Source: Tuctoria greenei
Lineage: Eukaryota > Streptophyta > Magnoliopsida > Poales > Poaceae
Direction of reading: 5' to 3'
Assembly: GCA_036927565.1 (NCBI GenBank)
Contig: JAYESD010000001.1
Span: 140,667,415 to 140,731,414, forward strand
Length of the DNA: 64,000 bases
Below, piece by piece: positions 40,151-52,350 of this stretch. How positions within the stretch are numbered: position 1 is the first letter of the stretch; the number at the start of each line of letters is the position of its first letter. Both the position numbers and the translations under genes were made by a program. Under the pieces are notes generated by a model. The model saw only the letters and a list, made by a program, of their open reading frames with translations. It was not told where the DNA came from and searched no databases.

Positions 40151-41478
40151 ATGGAAAAGCAAGCGAAGCATGTCAAGGTGATTGCCGATCTCACCTCGGC
40201 AAAGAAGAAAGGGGTTGCTTTAAAGTACACTCTCAAGCCCTTGTCTAAAGAAGCTCGAGAAGCTCAACAAGAAGAAGACAGCGATGACGATAGCAGCAAC
40301 ATTAACGAAGAGGACATGATCCTCTTCATGAAGAGATTTAAGAAGATGATGAAGAAAAGACAAGGGGGAAAATCAAGTGAAGGAAAATACAAAGAGAAGT
40401 CAAGACCAAAGATGAGGCGGGCATGCTATAACTTTGGTGAATATGACCACTTTATAGTTGATTGCCCGCATGAAGAAAATAAGAAGAAAACGAAGGAAAC
40501 AAATCCTCATACCAATAAATTCTTCAAGAAAAAGAAGCAAGCTGGACAAGCGCATCTAGGGAAGGAGTGGGATGCAAATGACGAGTCCTCATCCGAAGAG
40601 GAAGAAGACATGGCTAGCATAGCCATCGAGAAGACTTCCAAGAAGTCCACCCTCTTCCCAACTCTAGGCGCATGGAAGGGAAACAACACTTGCCTCATGG
40701 CAAAGGAAGGTAAACAAAAGGTAACAAACAGATCCTCTTCCTTGCATTCCTATTCTAGTGATAGTGAAGTTGCTAGTGATAATGAAGACATGCTAGTTGG
40801 CTTAGATAAGAAAACAGCTGCGAAAATGAAATTTCTACTTGATCAGCTTGTTGAGAAGGAGAAGTTGATAAACCATCAAGAAGATATGATTACCCCCTAA
40901 AAGGAGGAATATCTTGAACTTGACAAGCTTCTTGAACTTGAAAAGGAGCGAACAAGTCACTAGAGCTTGAGTTAGCTTCAAGCAAGGAAGCTTGCTTGGA
41001 GTTAAGCGACTCAAATGCTACAATCAAGGATGAACTTGCTAACCTAATCAAGGTTAACAAGATCCTTGATGTACAAGTTGAGTCACTCAAGCAAAGTGAC
41101 CCTTCATCCTCTTCAAGCTCGCCTTCTCAACCCCTTAAAACTGAAACTGCTTCTACTTGTGCATGTGGTAAAGTTGACACTAGCTTGAAAGACAAGTCAA
41201 CCTCTACCAAGGATAAGCATCCTACCGAAAGTGGCATATTTGACAAGGAGAAGGTCAAATATGCACGTAGTGCATACTTGGCCACAAGACCCCCTAATGT
41301 CAAATATGGCATTGGGTATTCTTATGGTGGAAAGCAAAATGCTAGAAGCCATAAGAGTAACAAGGAGAGCATTGTCTTTGTGAAGGGAAATCACTCTCAA
41401 GCTAGGAAGTCCAACAAAATCAACACACAGAAACATCGGACTAGTCCGGCACCGGCACGGACAAGTACGGACCTCTGA
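40151..41478 (+). pseudogene. gag: Copia-B gag, C-terminal part, copy 2
   Basis: Frames 40151-40900 and 40996-41478 mirror copy 1, including the Phe in place of the second zinc-knuckle Cys and the stop TAA at 40898. Differences include the acidic run (SSNINEED instead of SSDIDEED). The second frame is longer than in copy 1 (to 41478) because the stop after NKINTQ is absent here (aaacatcgg instead of taacaccgg). It then runs through the palindrome-rich linker. Confidence 0.88.
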
Positions 41479-41505
41479 ACAAGTCTGGACCTCCGGACAA
41501 ATCCG

Positions 41506-42016
41506 GTGACCCGGACTAGTTTTGTTTATAGACAACAATAGTTGCTATTTAGAACCTTTGATGCATCTTATGTTTTAATGAGAAGTAATTTTGGTAAAAT
41601 TTATGCTCATTATGTTGGGCCACGCCATGGGAACACCAAGTCTCATGTGTGGGTGCCCAAATCTCTTGTAACTAACCTCCAAGGACCCAAGCAAGCTTAA
41701 GTACCTAAAACCACGGCTTGATTTGTTGTTGTAGGCCTATTCCTCCGGTGGATATAAATGGGTGCTAGACAGTGGTTGCACCAAACATATGACCAGAGAA
41801 AGAAGGATGTTTGTTGAGTATGAAGAAAATGAGGATCCAAGCGAGGGCATCTATTTTGGAGACAATAGTCAAGGAAAGATGCTCGGTACCAGTAAAATTG
41901 CCATATCATCTCAACATACTCTTTCTCATGTGTTACATGTTGATTCCTTAGATTATAAACTGTTGTCCATATCTCAATTATGTGACAAAGGTTATAATTG
42001 CTTGTTCACTGATTAG
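41506..42016 (+). pseudogene. pol: Copia-B linker and aspartic protease, copy 2
   Basis: The linker (FDASYVLMRSNFGK) and protease (WVLDSGCTKHMTRE) are as in copy 1, with Gly to Arg next to the active-site block and the same stop TAG after NCLFTD. The catalytic Asp of DSG is kept. The frame 41762-42016 is otherwise open over 84 codons. Confidence 0.9.
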
Positions 42017-42019
42017 GGT

Positions 42020-43360
42020 GTGACCGTCTCTAGAAGGGGTGATGGTTCCATTGCATTCAAGGGTATGTTAACGGGAAAGTTTTACCTTGTTGACTTCAAC
42101 AAAGATAAAGCCGAACTTTACACATGCTTGATTTCAAAGACCAACATGGGCTGGCTGTGGCATAGACGGCTGGCGCATGTTGGTATGAGGAATCTTGAAA
42201 AAATCCTCAAGGGCGATCACATCCGAGGTTTGAAGGATGTTGTTTTTGAGAAAGATAGGCCTTGTAGCACGTGCCAAGCCGGGAAGCAAGTTGGAGCACC
42301 TCACCCCGCGAAGAACGTCATGACTACAACAAGACCGCTCGAGCTACTTCACATGGACCTATTCGGTCCAATTGCTAACATAAGCATCGACGGTAACAAA
42401 TATGGGTTAGTAGTTGTTGATGATTTTTCTCGCTTCACTTGGGTTTTCTTTTTACATGATAAGACAAAAACACAAGGAACACTCACGAAGTTCTTTAAGA
42501 GAGCCCAAAATGAGTTCTCTTTGAAGATCAAGAACATACAATGTGACAAACGGAGTCCAAAAACACTCAAGTTGAGGAGTACCTAGATGAAGAAGGGATA
42601 AAGCATGAGTTTTCAGCCCCTTACTCCCCTCAACAAAACGGAGTTGCCGAAAGGAAGAACCGAACCCTCATAGAGAAGGTGAGAACAGTGCTTGATGAAT
42701 ACAAGACCTCCGATCGGTTTTGGGCGAAAGCGGTTAACACCGCTTGCCACGTCATAAACCGACTCTACCTTCATTGACTACTCAAGAAGACATCATATGA
42801 GCTACTCACCGGTAACAAGCCTAATATTTCATATTTTCGAGTTTTCAGTTCTAAATGCTATACTTTGAACAAGAAGCCTAGGACTTCAAAGTTTGCTTTG
42901 AAGTCCGATGAAGGTTTCTTGCTTGGTTATGATTAGAACTCTTATGCCTATCGTGTCTTCAACGAGACCTCTAGACTTGTTGAAGTAGCACGTGACGTAG
43001 TGTTCAATGAAACTAACGGCTCCCAAAAGGAGAAAGTTGATCCATGTGTGCTAGAAAGAGTAGAAGCTCATTGCCAAGCACTGAGAAGAATGGCATTGGG
43101 CGAAGTTCGACCACAAAAACCACCTCTACATATACATGAGGAAGATGAACCACAAGAGGAGGCTAATGATCAAGGGGGAGCCTCCATACAAGATCAACCT
43201 CAAGAAGACGAAAATGATCAACAAGTCAATGAGGGCAACCATCTAGGGGGAGAAGAAGATGACCATGAAGATTCAAGACCTCAAGTGCCACACCCAAGAG
43301 TACACCAATGCGTCCAAAGGGATCACCCAATCGACAACATCATCGATGACATCCAAAAGA
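42020..43360 (+). pseudogene. pol: Copia-B integrase, copy 2
   Basis: The zinc site (WHRRLAH, CSTC) and first catalytic Asp (HMDLFGP) are intact. The same small deletion at the second catalytic motif shifts frame near 42545, and the stop after RLYLH (42775-42777) is shared. The TGA seen at 11269 in copy 1 is CGA here (private to copy 1), while TAG at 42934-42936 in GYDSNSY is private to copy 2. The acidic linker follows from 43000. Confidence 0.92.
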
Positions 43361-44913
43361 GAGTAACTACTAGATCTCGCATAGCTAATTTTTGTGAGCA
43401 CTATTCGTTTGTATCATTTTTGGAACCGCGCAGGGTTGAGGATGCATTGAAGGATCCGGATTGGGTAGTGGCCATGCATGAAGAACTCAACAACGTCGAA
43501 CGGAACGGGGTGTGGGAACTAGTCAAAAGACCCATGTTCAACATCGTCGACATCAAATGGGTCATCCACAACAAACAAGACAAACACGAGGTGGTGACAA
43601 GGAACAAGGCACGACTTGTGGTCAAAGGGTATTCACAAGTCGAAGGTTTGGATTTCGATGAAACCTTTGCTCCCGTAGCTAGCCTTTAGTCTATTAGAAT
43701 ATTACTTGCATATGCTACTCACCATGATTTCAAGCTCTATCAAATGGATGTGAAAAGTGCCTTCCTCAACAGACCAATCAAGGAGGAGGTGTATGTGGAG
43801 CAACCCCCCGAATTTGAAGATGAAGAGTTCCCCGACCACGTCTTCAAATGTGTAAGGCTCTCTACGGCCTCAAACAATCTCCTAGAGCCTGGTATGAGTG
43901 TCTTAGAGATTTCTTAATTGAAAATGGTTTTAACATCGGTAAAGTAGATTATACATTGTTTACAAAGAACTTTGGCAATGATATCATTATTTGTCAAATT
44001 TACGTTGATGATATTATCTTTGGTTCAACTAACAAATCCTTTTGTGAAGAATTTAGTAAGATCATGACAGATAGGTTTGAGATGTCTATGATGGAAGAGC
44101 TAAAGTACTTCTTGGGATTCCAAGTGAGGCAACAAAAGGAAGGGACATTCATAAGCCAAACTAAGTACACTCAAGACATACTCAAGAAGTTTGGAATGGA
44201 CAAGGCGAAGCCTATAAAGACTCACATGGCAAATAATGGCCACTTGGGTCTCAATGAAGATGGACCAAACATCGATCAAAAGGTATATTGCTCCATGATT
44301 GGATCTCTACTCTACTTATGTGCATCTAGACCAGACATTATGTTGAGTGTATGTTTGTGTGCAAGGTTTCAAGGGAACCCAAAAGAGTGTCTTTTGACAG
44401 CCGTAAAGAGAATCTTGCAATATTTAGTTCATACACAAACCTAGACCTTTGGTATCCCAAAGGTTCCATATTCAATCTCATTGGTTACTCCAATGCAGGT
44501 TATGCCAGATGCAAAGTAGATAGAAAAAGTACCTCCAATACATGCCAATTCCTAGGTAGATCTATAGTTTCTTGGTCCTCTAAGAAACAAACTCCATTGC
44601 CTTATCCACGGCCGAAGCAGAGTATGTTGCAGCTGGGAGTTGTTGTGCACAACTCCTTTGTATGCGACAAACTCTTAGGGATTACGGTTACAACATGAAT
44701 CGTATTCCACTCCTTTCTGATAATGAGAGTGCTATTAAGATTGCCCATAATCCCGTTGAGCACTCTAGGATCAAACACATAGACACCTGGCATCACTTTT
44801 TGAGAGACCATTCAATGAAAGGAGACATAGCCATTTCCCATGTCAACACCGAAAAGCAACTAGCCGATATATTTACCAATCCACTAGATGAAAAACGCTT
44901 TTGCGAGCTTTGA
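43361..44913 (+). pseudogene. pol: Copia-B reverse transcriptase and RNase H, copy 2
   Basis: Blocks as in copy 1, with the shared TAG after FAPVASL (43687-43689). A one-base loss at about 43847 shifts frame here but not in copy 1; PPEFEDEEFPDH shows a Gly to Glu change. From 43848 one frame of 198 codons runs through YGLKQSPRAWY, the intact YVDDIIFG and FLGFQVRQQKEGTF, since the two-base deletion of copy 1 is absent. RNase H follows in 44351-44913 with the same GYSNAGYA change and a frameshift, and ADIFTNPLD at the end. Confidence 0.93.
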
Positions 44914-45902
44914 AATGAACTCAATATCCTTGATGCTCGATATGTGGCTTGAAAACTTGCATACCTGTATGATCCCTTCAAAACACATTGGTTGAGTTGC
45001 GAAAAATCATCTCTCTCAATCTTCTCCAAAAACTATTTTAAAAACTTGATCTTGATGAATTATGGTCATTGCTTGATTGTTGTATGCTTACTGATCATAT
45101 TCGTCAAGATTATTTGATTAGCTTTGCCTCTCTATTTTCTTAATAAGTACCTTCGAATATATATGAATTGGCTAAGCATTTCTTCCCTGGTGACCACAGA
45201 CTAGTCCGTGGTTACCCGGATTAGTCCGCCCCTGCAGACAAGCCCGTGGAGTGACTGTTAGTACGGACTAATCCGGCCGATCATGGACTAGTCGAATATA
45301 GGCTCTGGAAAAGTTAGGACACTCCGATTATTTTCGGACAAGTCCAATTTTTCGCCTCCATAACCCTAGCCACCGACAAACCCTAATCTTCCTCACCCTC
45401 ACACTTGCCTCAAGCTTTCTCTCTCCTCGCTCGAGCTCCCCAAGGTGTTCTCCATCAAAACTCCTCAAGTTTAGGTGGAAATCGATCTCCTTCGCATAGG
45501 GATTGAAGACCACGGACTTGTCCGCTCTTTCAACCCCTACATTTCCAAGAATCAAGGACTTTCGGTAAAATCTCATCCCAAACCCTAAAACTCGTGATTT
45601 CCTTCATTGTTGATCAAATAGCCTAGTTCCCTTCACCTAATACATGCTTCCTTGATGTATTACATTTATGCAATGCTATTTTTGCATTAGGAATCACCAT
45701 TTATCTCATAGTTTGGGTTTTAGAGGTTGAATACCGGACTAGTCCGGTCCACATTTGGACAAGTCCGGTCACCCGGACTAGTCCGTACCTGTACACCAGA
45801 CTAGTCCGATGTTTTTTGAACTCAACCCTAATTACTCATTCCTCAATGCAATTCCTTGCCATACATTCTCATTCATACCTTGTGTAATCCATTCTCAGGG
45901 CA
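44914..45902 (+). other. Copia-B pol-env spacer, copy 2
   Basis: As 13346-14344. Two palindromes have lost symmetry through C to T changes (GGATTAGTCC, GGACTAATCC). A 10-base-scale deletion near 45448 shortens the leader-like stretch. No open frame of note. Confidence 0.6.
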
Positions 45903-47133
45903 ATGTCGAGCTCCAACGATGAAATTTCCGACTTCGAGGCTGAGGTGGACCAAGGAGCCTTGCTTCGGTCCTCGACGGGCCAAGGCAAGAAGCGTCAAGA
46001 GCGCCCGTCTGAGCCGGCACCCTCCCCTCCGCAGATTAGACAAAATGTTCTCGCGAAGAAACCTGTGTCGAAAGTTAAGGGTGCAGCTGCAGCAGGCCCA
46101 AGCTTAGCAACCTCTCGCCAAGCTAAGGGCAAAGGAAAGGGGATCGCCACGGGCCCGATTGGCCCCCTCAAGATGTCAACTCCAAGGCAAGGGGCCCGGG
46201 ATCCCGCTGAAGAGAAGTTCAATTGCAAGGACAGCGACACGGCTGCGAAGTTCATAAATGTGGATTGTTACAGCCGACCCAAACAGACTACTGATGGGAG
46301 GTTCTAGAGTAATTTCCATGAAGACTTTTACAAGTCTATCTATTTCCCAATGAGGACCACAGTTGTGCGCAGCCAATGGATACATTGGGCGCACATTGAA
46401 AGGAAGGGTTGCTCGCCTTTTGTTGAGGTGGTCGAGGCAGTTGAAAGGCATGGTTTGAAGGACCTAGTTGCCTTCCGGAACAATTGAAATGACGAGGTCA
46501 TTGATCAGTTCTATGCGACATGCCATTTTGCCAGCAATGAGGAAGAGCGGGTGAGTTGGATGACTCATGGATCCAAGTACACCATTACCTATGATGAATT
46601 TGCAAGATTGCTGCATCTTGATAGCTCCAGCAATGACAGCTTGATCATCACAACATTGGTGTCATTGAGAAGGACAAGATGAAGTTTCTTTATGACCCAA
46701 GCCTAAAGTTCAATCCTCCTTCCACCAAGAACATGAAGCCTTTCTTCGTGGTGCTCAAGCGGGTCCTCAGGATGACCATTGCCCTGAAGGATGGGAATGC
46801 TGGAAGTGTTCAGGGATATCTCAGGACATTGATGAAGGTCATAAGCAAAGACAGAAAGTTTGATGTCTTTGACTACATTTGGAATGACATGGTCAACATC
46901 TCTTGCACGCTGAACAGATCCTGTGGCTATGCCCCCTACCTGATGTTTATGATTGAGAAGGTCACAAGGATCGAGTTCGTCAAGGATGTGGAGCACACCC
47001 CCTTGAGGCCCCAGAAGCCTCAACAAGCAAGTGTTCAAGCTGCTCCTCCTCCTGCTTCCATTGCAGAGGCTCTAGTGAGAGCTAGTTGAGATGCTAGGGC
47101 TGCTCCCTCCACTAGGGCCCCTCCTCAAAAGGG

Positions 47134-47138
47134 GTCAC
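47134..47138. repeat. Target-site duplication of Athila-C copy 2, left
   Basis: GTCAC before the LTR; partner at 55847-55851. The same pair as in copy 1, so both Athila-C copies descend from one insertion. Confidence 0.95.
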
Positions 47139-48809
47139 TATTGACGGACCCTAAGATATACTAACAAATCATCCCCACAACGGCACCAAAAATGTTTGTT
47201 GGTATTTCTTATGCACCATTAACTAAACATCTCCAATTGATGTGTCAGAAATGCTTGTTAATGGTTCTATTGGATCACAGAGTGAATTCCGCAAGCGCAC
47301 AAAGGTATCACTGTAGCATTTCCCCTTAAGAGTATTCCAAGGGTGTCATTTATTTGATCCTAAAGGAAGGCATGCAAGAGATATAACTATCATCGAGTGG
47401 AAAGGGTAGAAAGGTCTAGGGAAGAATCTATTAAGGATGGATAAAATAATAGTTGAGGTAGTGTTACACACACAAAATATTTCAAGTCTAAGGGGGGTAA
47501 TAGGATCCTAGAGGTTAGTTAAGGTTGAGAGTTATGGAGGTACTCCTACTATGCTCTATTGTACATATACATAGCCTAAACTAATTATCCATAAGCTAGA
47601 TCAATAGTGAATACTTATGCTATGTGGTTCAACACATTGGGCACGGGCTTACCCCTAGAAATACTAGGGAGACTCCCGCCAAGATCCTGTGGCACAGCCG
47701 AACATGGAGGATTACAAAGGACAGATAGAGATGTCACCACCCACTGCCTACCTCTTCAATCCGTGGATCTACGAGACATCCAATGCTACTTAGCTATCAT
47801 AGAACCATGCTAGCATATTAAGTAATTACCTTAAGAGCCTAGGCACAATCCATCCTAAGGCAATGAATTGAATCATCATTGAACCAATGTTGATACACAA
47901 CATAATTATTCATACTAACCTAGTTATGTTATAATTAACTACACTATAGTGGGGGTCTATAGGTTATATGATAATGAGATATGTTCATGATGAAATAGTC
48001 ATGGAAGCTATACCTTCCACATACATGGTCTCCACAATCAAACAAGAAGCGGTTTGCCCAAGTATATGTACAAGTAGAGACTAAAGATACTATCTTTATT
48101 ATGTATAAAGTAACAAATACAAAAAAGAATACATGAGCCATACCTTTCCCAATGTAGGATTGGGAAGAGAGAGACTCCTTACTCCTTTCCCAATTTGGAC
48201 TTGGGACTAGAGACTCTCCTCTCTACAACCTAACTCCTCTAAGACTATGGATGATAGTGTATACAATAGAGATGAAGCTCAAGTGGTGTGTGTTGAAGTG
48301 AGGGGTAGGGGGTCCTATTTATACTAGTGTTGAGGTCGGTTCCCGCCACCAAAAGCGTGTGAATCAGTCACCATTGACTCCAGGGAGCCAGGAGGAGCCA
48401 ACATGTGGAGGATGACCGAGTTTGGTGCAAAGACCAGGTCGGTCGACCCCCTGGTTCGGCCGACCTGGTCATTGCACTGTTTCTCGTGTGCTTTCTCCAG
48501 GTGGCTTCCAGGTGGGTCCCATTGATGTATATGGGTGATACACCGTTAGATCTCCTTGGATACTTCTGTTTGTTGGCCATTTGATCCGTTGGATGCCACG
48601 TGTCATCGCCTGATTGGCTAGGATGATATTTTATAGGATTGATCCCTCTACATTTCCTCATTTCCTGCATAAAATGTTGCATACACATATTTCTCCAAGT
48701 CCAAGTGGAATTGGGTTAGATAGAAAGGTGATGTGTGCAAGAAATGACAAATCCTTCACATAATCGAGTTAAGTTGACGGATAAAATTGGTATATAACAG
48801 TCGTCAACA
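47139..48809 (-). repeat. 3' LTR of Athila-C, copy 2
   Basis: Aligns with 15580-17251; four differences in the first ~60 bases. The hairpin at 48432-48470 has one arm mismatch. TATAAATA on the minus strand is conserved. Confidence 0.93.
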
Positions 48810-50167
48810 AACTCTCCCAAGCTTATCCGTTGCTCGTCCCGAGCAAAATCAAGACTTTAGGTTGATGATCAGGAGTTGCTACAATATCTTATTTTCAAAA
48901 GTATCTAATGCACAACAAGATACTCTACCTAGTATTGCAGAAATTGGCTATGATACTCTACCTTTCTTAAGTTATCATGGGGCTTATGCTTTTTCATATT
49001 CATGAGTAGTTGAAAGGTAGAATAGAAAATGGAGCAAACATAGCCTAGAAATCAAGTTCCACTTAAATCTCAGAGAATTCAATTTAGATATTACGTACCT
49101 CAATTTAATTCTCTCAATCACTCCTTTGTGGATAGTGGAAATATTTCCTCACCAAAGCATTGTGCCTCTACTATTCCTTCTCATTGAATATGGCTTGTAT
49201 GTGGAGCTTGGTAAGGAAAGTAAGTAGGCATATTTGCATCACTTATATTGCTAAGTCAAAAGAGTAAGCCTTAGGAGAATTCAAATTGAAACTTTTTGAT
49301 TCAAGACTAGTGCATGTGTGATGGAGTGAAAGTGGATGTGGATACTTGAGATAAGTCCTTTTTGGTATATTCTCTCTTTCTTTTGCAGGGATGAAACATG
49401 CCTACTTTTCTCTCCCTTTTTCCTATGCTTATGATGTAAGCATGCCCTTTTTATTCATTTTTGTAGCCATGTCTTCTACCCCCTTTCTTTGCAATGAATT
49501 TTAAAGAGAGTGCTAAACATGAATAACATGGAGTTTCTCTTTTTGTTGTGGTATGGTGGATATGATGGACGTTTTGCTTACTTCTAGTGTAGAAGTATAG
49601 CATGTGCAAGTGAAGTCTTGAATTCAAAAAGAGTTGAATGATTTCTCACATTGGTCTATACTAGTTTGACTAGGCTCAATGTGAAAGCAAATAGCATATG
49701 CATAAGGTTTTGTCTATGTATAAACATCATATGGCTTTGGTAGGTATTTCCAATCAATTGAGGGAAACTTAAATCTTTTTAGAATTTCTTCGGAAATCTA
49801 TGTTTTACTTTCAAACAAGGACTAGCAGCCCTATTACCAATTCTAATCTCGCAACAACCTAGAATTAGATTAAGCTTTTGCTACTCACAACTTCCAAATT
49901 AAGGTAAAAGTATTTCAAACCAATGAAATCAATATTCGGAAAGTAGCAAGTTGTAAACTAGAGACTTAGGAAAATAAAATAGAGCAACTATTCATCATTA
50001 CATCTATGTGAATTCTAAATCATTCTTACCGTACATCTTTATTTGATAAAAGCAAATCTAACCTATTTTTTTTAAATGGAAGGTGGATGATGGATGGATG
50101 GAAAATAAATATGCAAGGAATGTGATACATGTTACCTCAAGTGGGGGTCCTCCCCCAAGCTTGTTCT
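48810..50167 (-). other. Athila-C 3' non-coding region, copy 2
   Basis: As 17252-18609, including the polypurine tract directly next to the LTR. Nothing coding seen. Confidence 0.6.
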
Positions 50168-50917
50168 TCAACTACCTCCGTGATAAGGGCTGAACCCTTG
50201 ATGACGGAAGTACACTGCAAGATCGGCTTGTTGTTGTTGTAGCGCTGTGTTGAAGTTGGTGAATTGAGCATTCATGTGTTGTTGCCAATCCTGGGTACCT
50301 TGAACATACTCTTGGAGTGTGTTGTAGATGTCACCCGTTCTCACTTCAAGTTCTCCCATACGTTTAGTGAGGTCTGTCATTCCTTGGCTATAGTCATGAT
50401 GACTTCTAGCCAAAAAGGAATGACATCCTCTCATGGACGTTGGGGGCAAGCTGCTAGAGCTTGAAGTGGATAAGGGTGGATCCCTTTGCCATTCTTGCCA
50501 AGATGATCCCCCAGCCTCATACGTCGGAGGTTGAGTCCATCCGGGCTCATAACCCACTGGGTTCTCTTCCTCTTGGTATTCATGGACCGAAGAGATTATC
50601 GGTGGCATGCCTGTGGCTGCAGCCCTCGCACGATTTCTTGTTACCCTATTTTGGAGATCAATATGTGGATTGTGAGCCTTGGTGTGGCGGAACTCACGAT
50701 CTTGGAGAAGTCTACATGCTTGACCTTAAACTTCGCTTCGTATGTCGAGGTCATTGTCATGAAGAAGTTGGTGTGGGTTGCTTCTCTCTTCCATGGGAGT
50801 GTCCTCACACACACTTCTCCTCCTTGGGCTTGTACCCATGGAAGAGAGGCGTGCACTAGAACCTTCACCATGGCTTGAGTTTGCAGCCTCCTTCCTCTTT
50901 TCAAACAATCTCTTCAT
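50168..50917 (-). pseudogene. Athila-C downstream ORF, copy 2 (nonsense mutation)
   Basis: Same length and start as the 249-codon ORF at 18610-19359, but a single G to T change on the coding strand makes GAA-GTT-TAA after residue SEV (about codon 63, at 50726). The rest stays open from 50608 to 50168 with a few substitutions (for example GCHSFLARS, YRHQGFSPYHG-type end). So the ORF was intact at duplication and was lost in this copy later. Function unknown. Confidence 0.7.
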
Positions 50918-51764
50918 GTCTTTTTGAGTTCAACTAGCAAGAACAAAACAAGGCGAGAAAAATCTGAAAAGAAGCGATGTTTGGAAAACAAAACTCTCAA
51001 CGAATTTTCTCCTCTTGAAAGCTTGAGTGTAAAATGCAAATGCAAACAAAAGAAAATCTTTTTGGGGATGGATTTGAGCAAGAGTGTTACAGTGAAGAGC
51101 AAGAAAAATAAGGTGAGCTAGAGAGTGACTTGGGGAGGTGTAAAATGATGTGGTGTGTGAAGAGAGGTGCTCCTCACGGCCACAATTTATAGGGTGCACC
51201 CTCCAAAGGTCACTTGGGGTTCAAAATATAGCCGTTGGAGGAAGGGGAGCCAATTTGGATCCACTCCCTGTTCGGCCAACCAGGGGGTTCGGACGACCTT
51301 ACAGGTGGCCCCCTCGTTCCCCTTTTGGCAAGTGGCTCCCCAACGGCTATAAAGTTAGCACGTTGGTGAAATGCCACATGTGCATCTCAGAAAAAATTGT
51401 TTTTCAAATAAAAACCCTTTTCAAATCCAATAAAAAAATTTCTTTTGAAAAGAAAGAAAGAAAAATGATAGTTGAGAATATAAGATTCTCAACTTGCTAG
51501 TAAAACTCAAATATGCAATGGGAAAAATCCAAATGGGGCGGAAAAAAAGAGAGAAAAATAAAGTGGGATAACTACCAATTTAACCTATTGGCGTAGGTCT
51601 CACCCCGTCCGATGAGATGGATATTCCTCCGTCTTCATTTCACATCCGGGCCCGGAGGGATGGGCTCGGACGGCTTGTCTTGCTTCTTCCGCCATTCCTT
51701 CTTTGGCGACTTGGTGGACTTGGGCCTTTGGGAAGGTCCAGATGATTCCATCGCCTTTTGGATA

Positions 51765-52350
51765 TCAGTGTGGTCGAAACGATGGATTCTCCTCGTAGAT
51801 TAATCTTCTAATGAATGCAATGAGTGAGTCCACCTTTGGAGGTGTGACTTTGACCTCTTTGATGTGTTTATCATTCGGCCCATACTTGATTCGAATCATG
51901 GAGCATTGTTCTGATTTTGGCCAAAAGTTAAACCTTTCCTCCTTGCCATTGATATGGAAGTGGATTTCTCTAACTCCCACATCTATGCGAGCTTTTGCAG
52001 TGCTTAGGAATGGGCGCCCAAGAATGAGTGGTGTATCTTTCTCAGTATCCATGTCTAGCACCACAAAATCCACGGGTGTGAAGCAGTTCCGGATCTTCAC
52101 CGGGACGTCTTTAGCAATACCCACTGGATAACGGACTGAAGAGTCAGCCAGTTGTAGCTGCATTGGTGTTGGGGTCAGCTCTGTGAAGTTCAGCTGGTCG
52201 AACACAACCTTGGGCATCACACTAACACTTGCTCCCAAATCACAAAGTGCCTTGTCAAAGTGGTGAGCCCCAATTGAGCATGAAATGCTAGGACATCCGG
52301 GGTCCTTCTTATTTTTAGGAAGCCTATTGAGGATGGTTGCACTGCAGTCT
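51765..52350 (-). pseudogene. Athila-C aspartic protease, copy 2
   Basis: Same domain as 20208-20800: DLGASVSVMP active site, LQLADSSVRYPVGIAKDV, VDFVVLDMD, TPLILGRPFL. Several missense changes (Ala to Val and Glu to Lys in the flap region) and no new stop inside 51765-52238. Confidence 0.88.
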
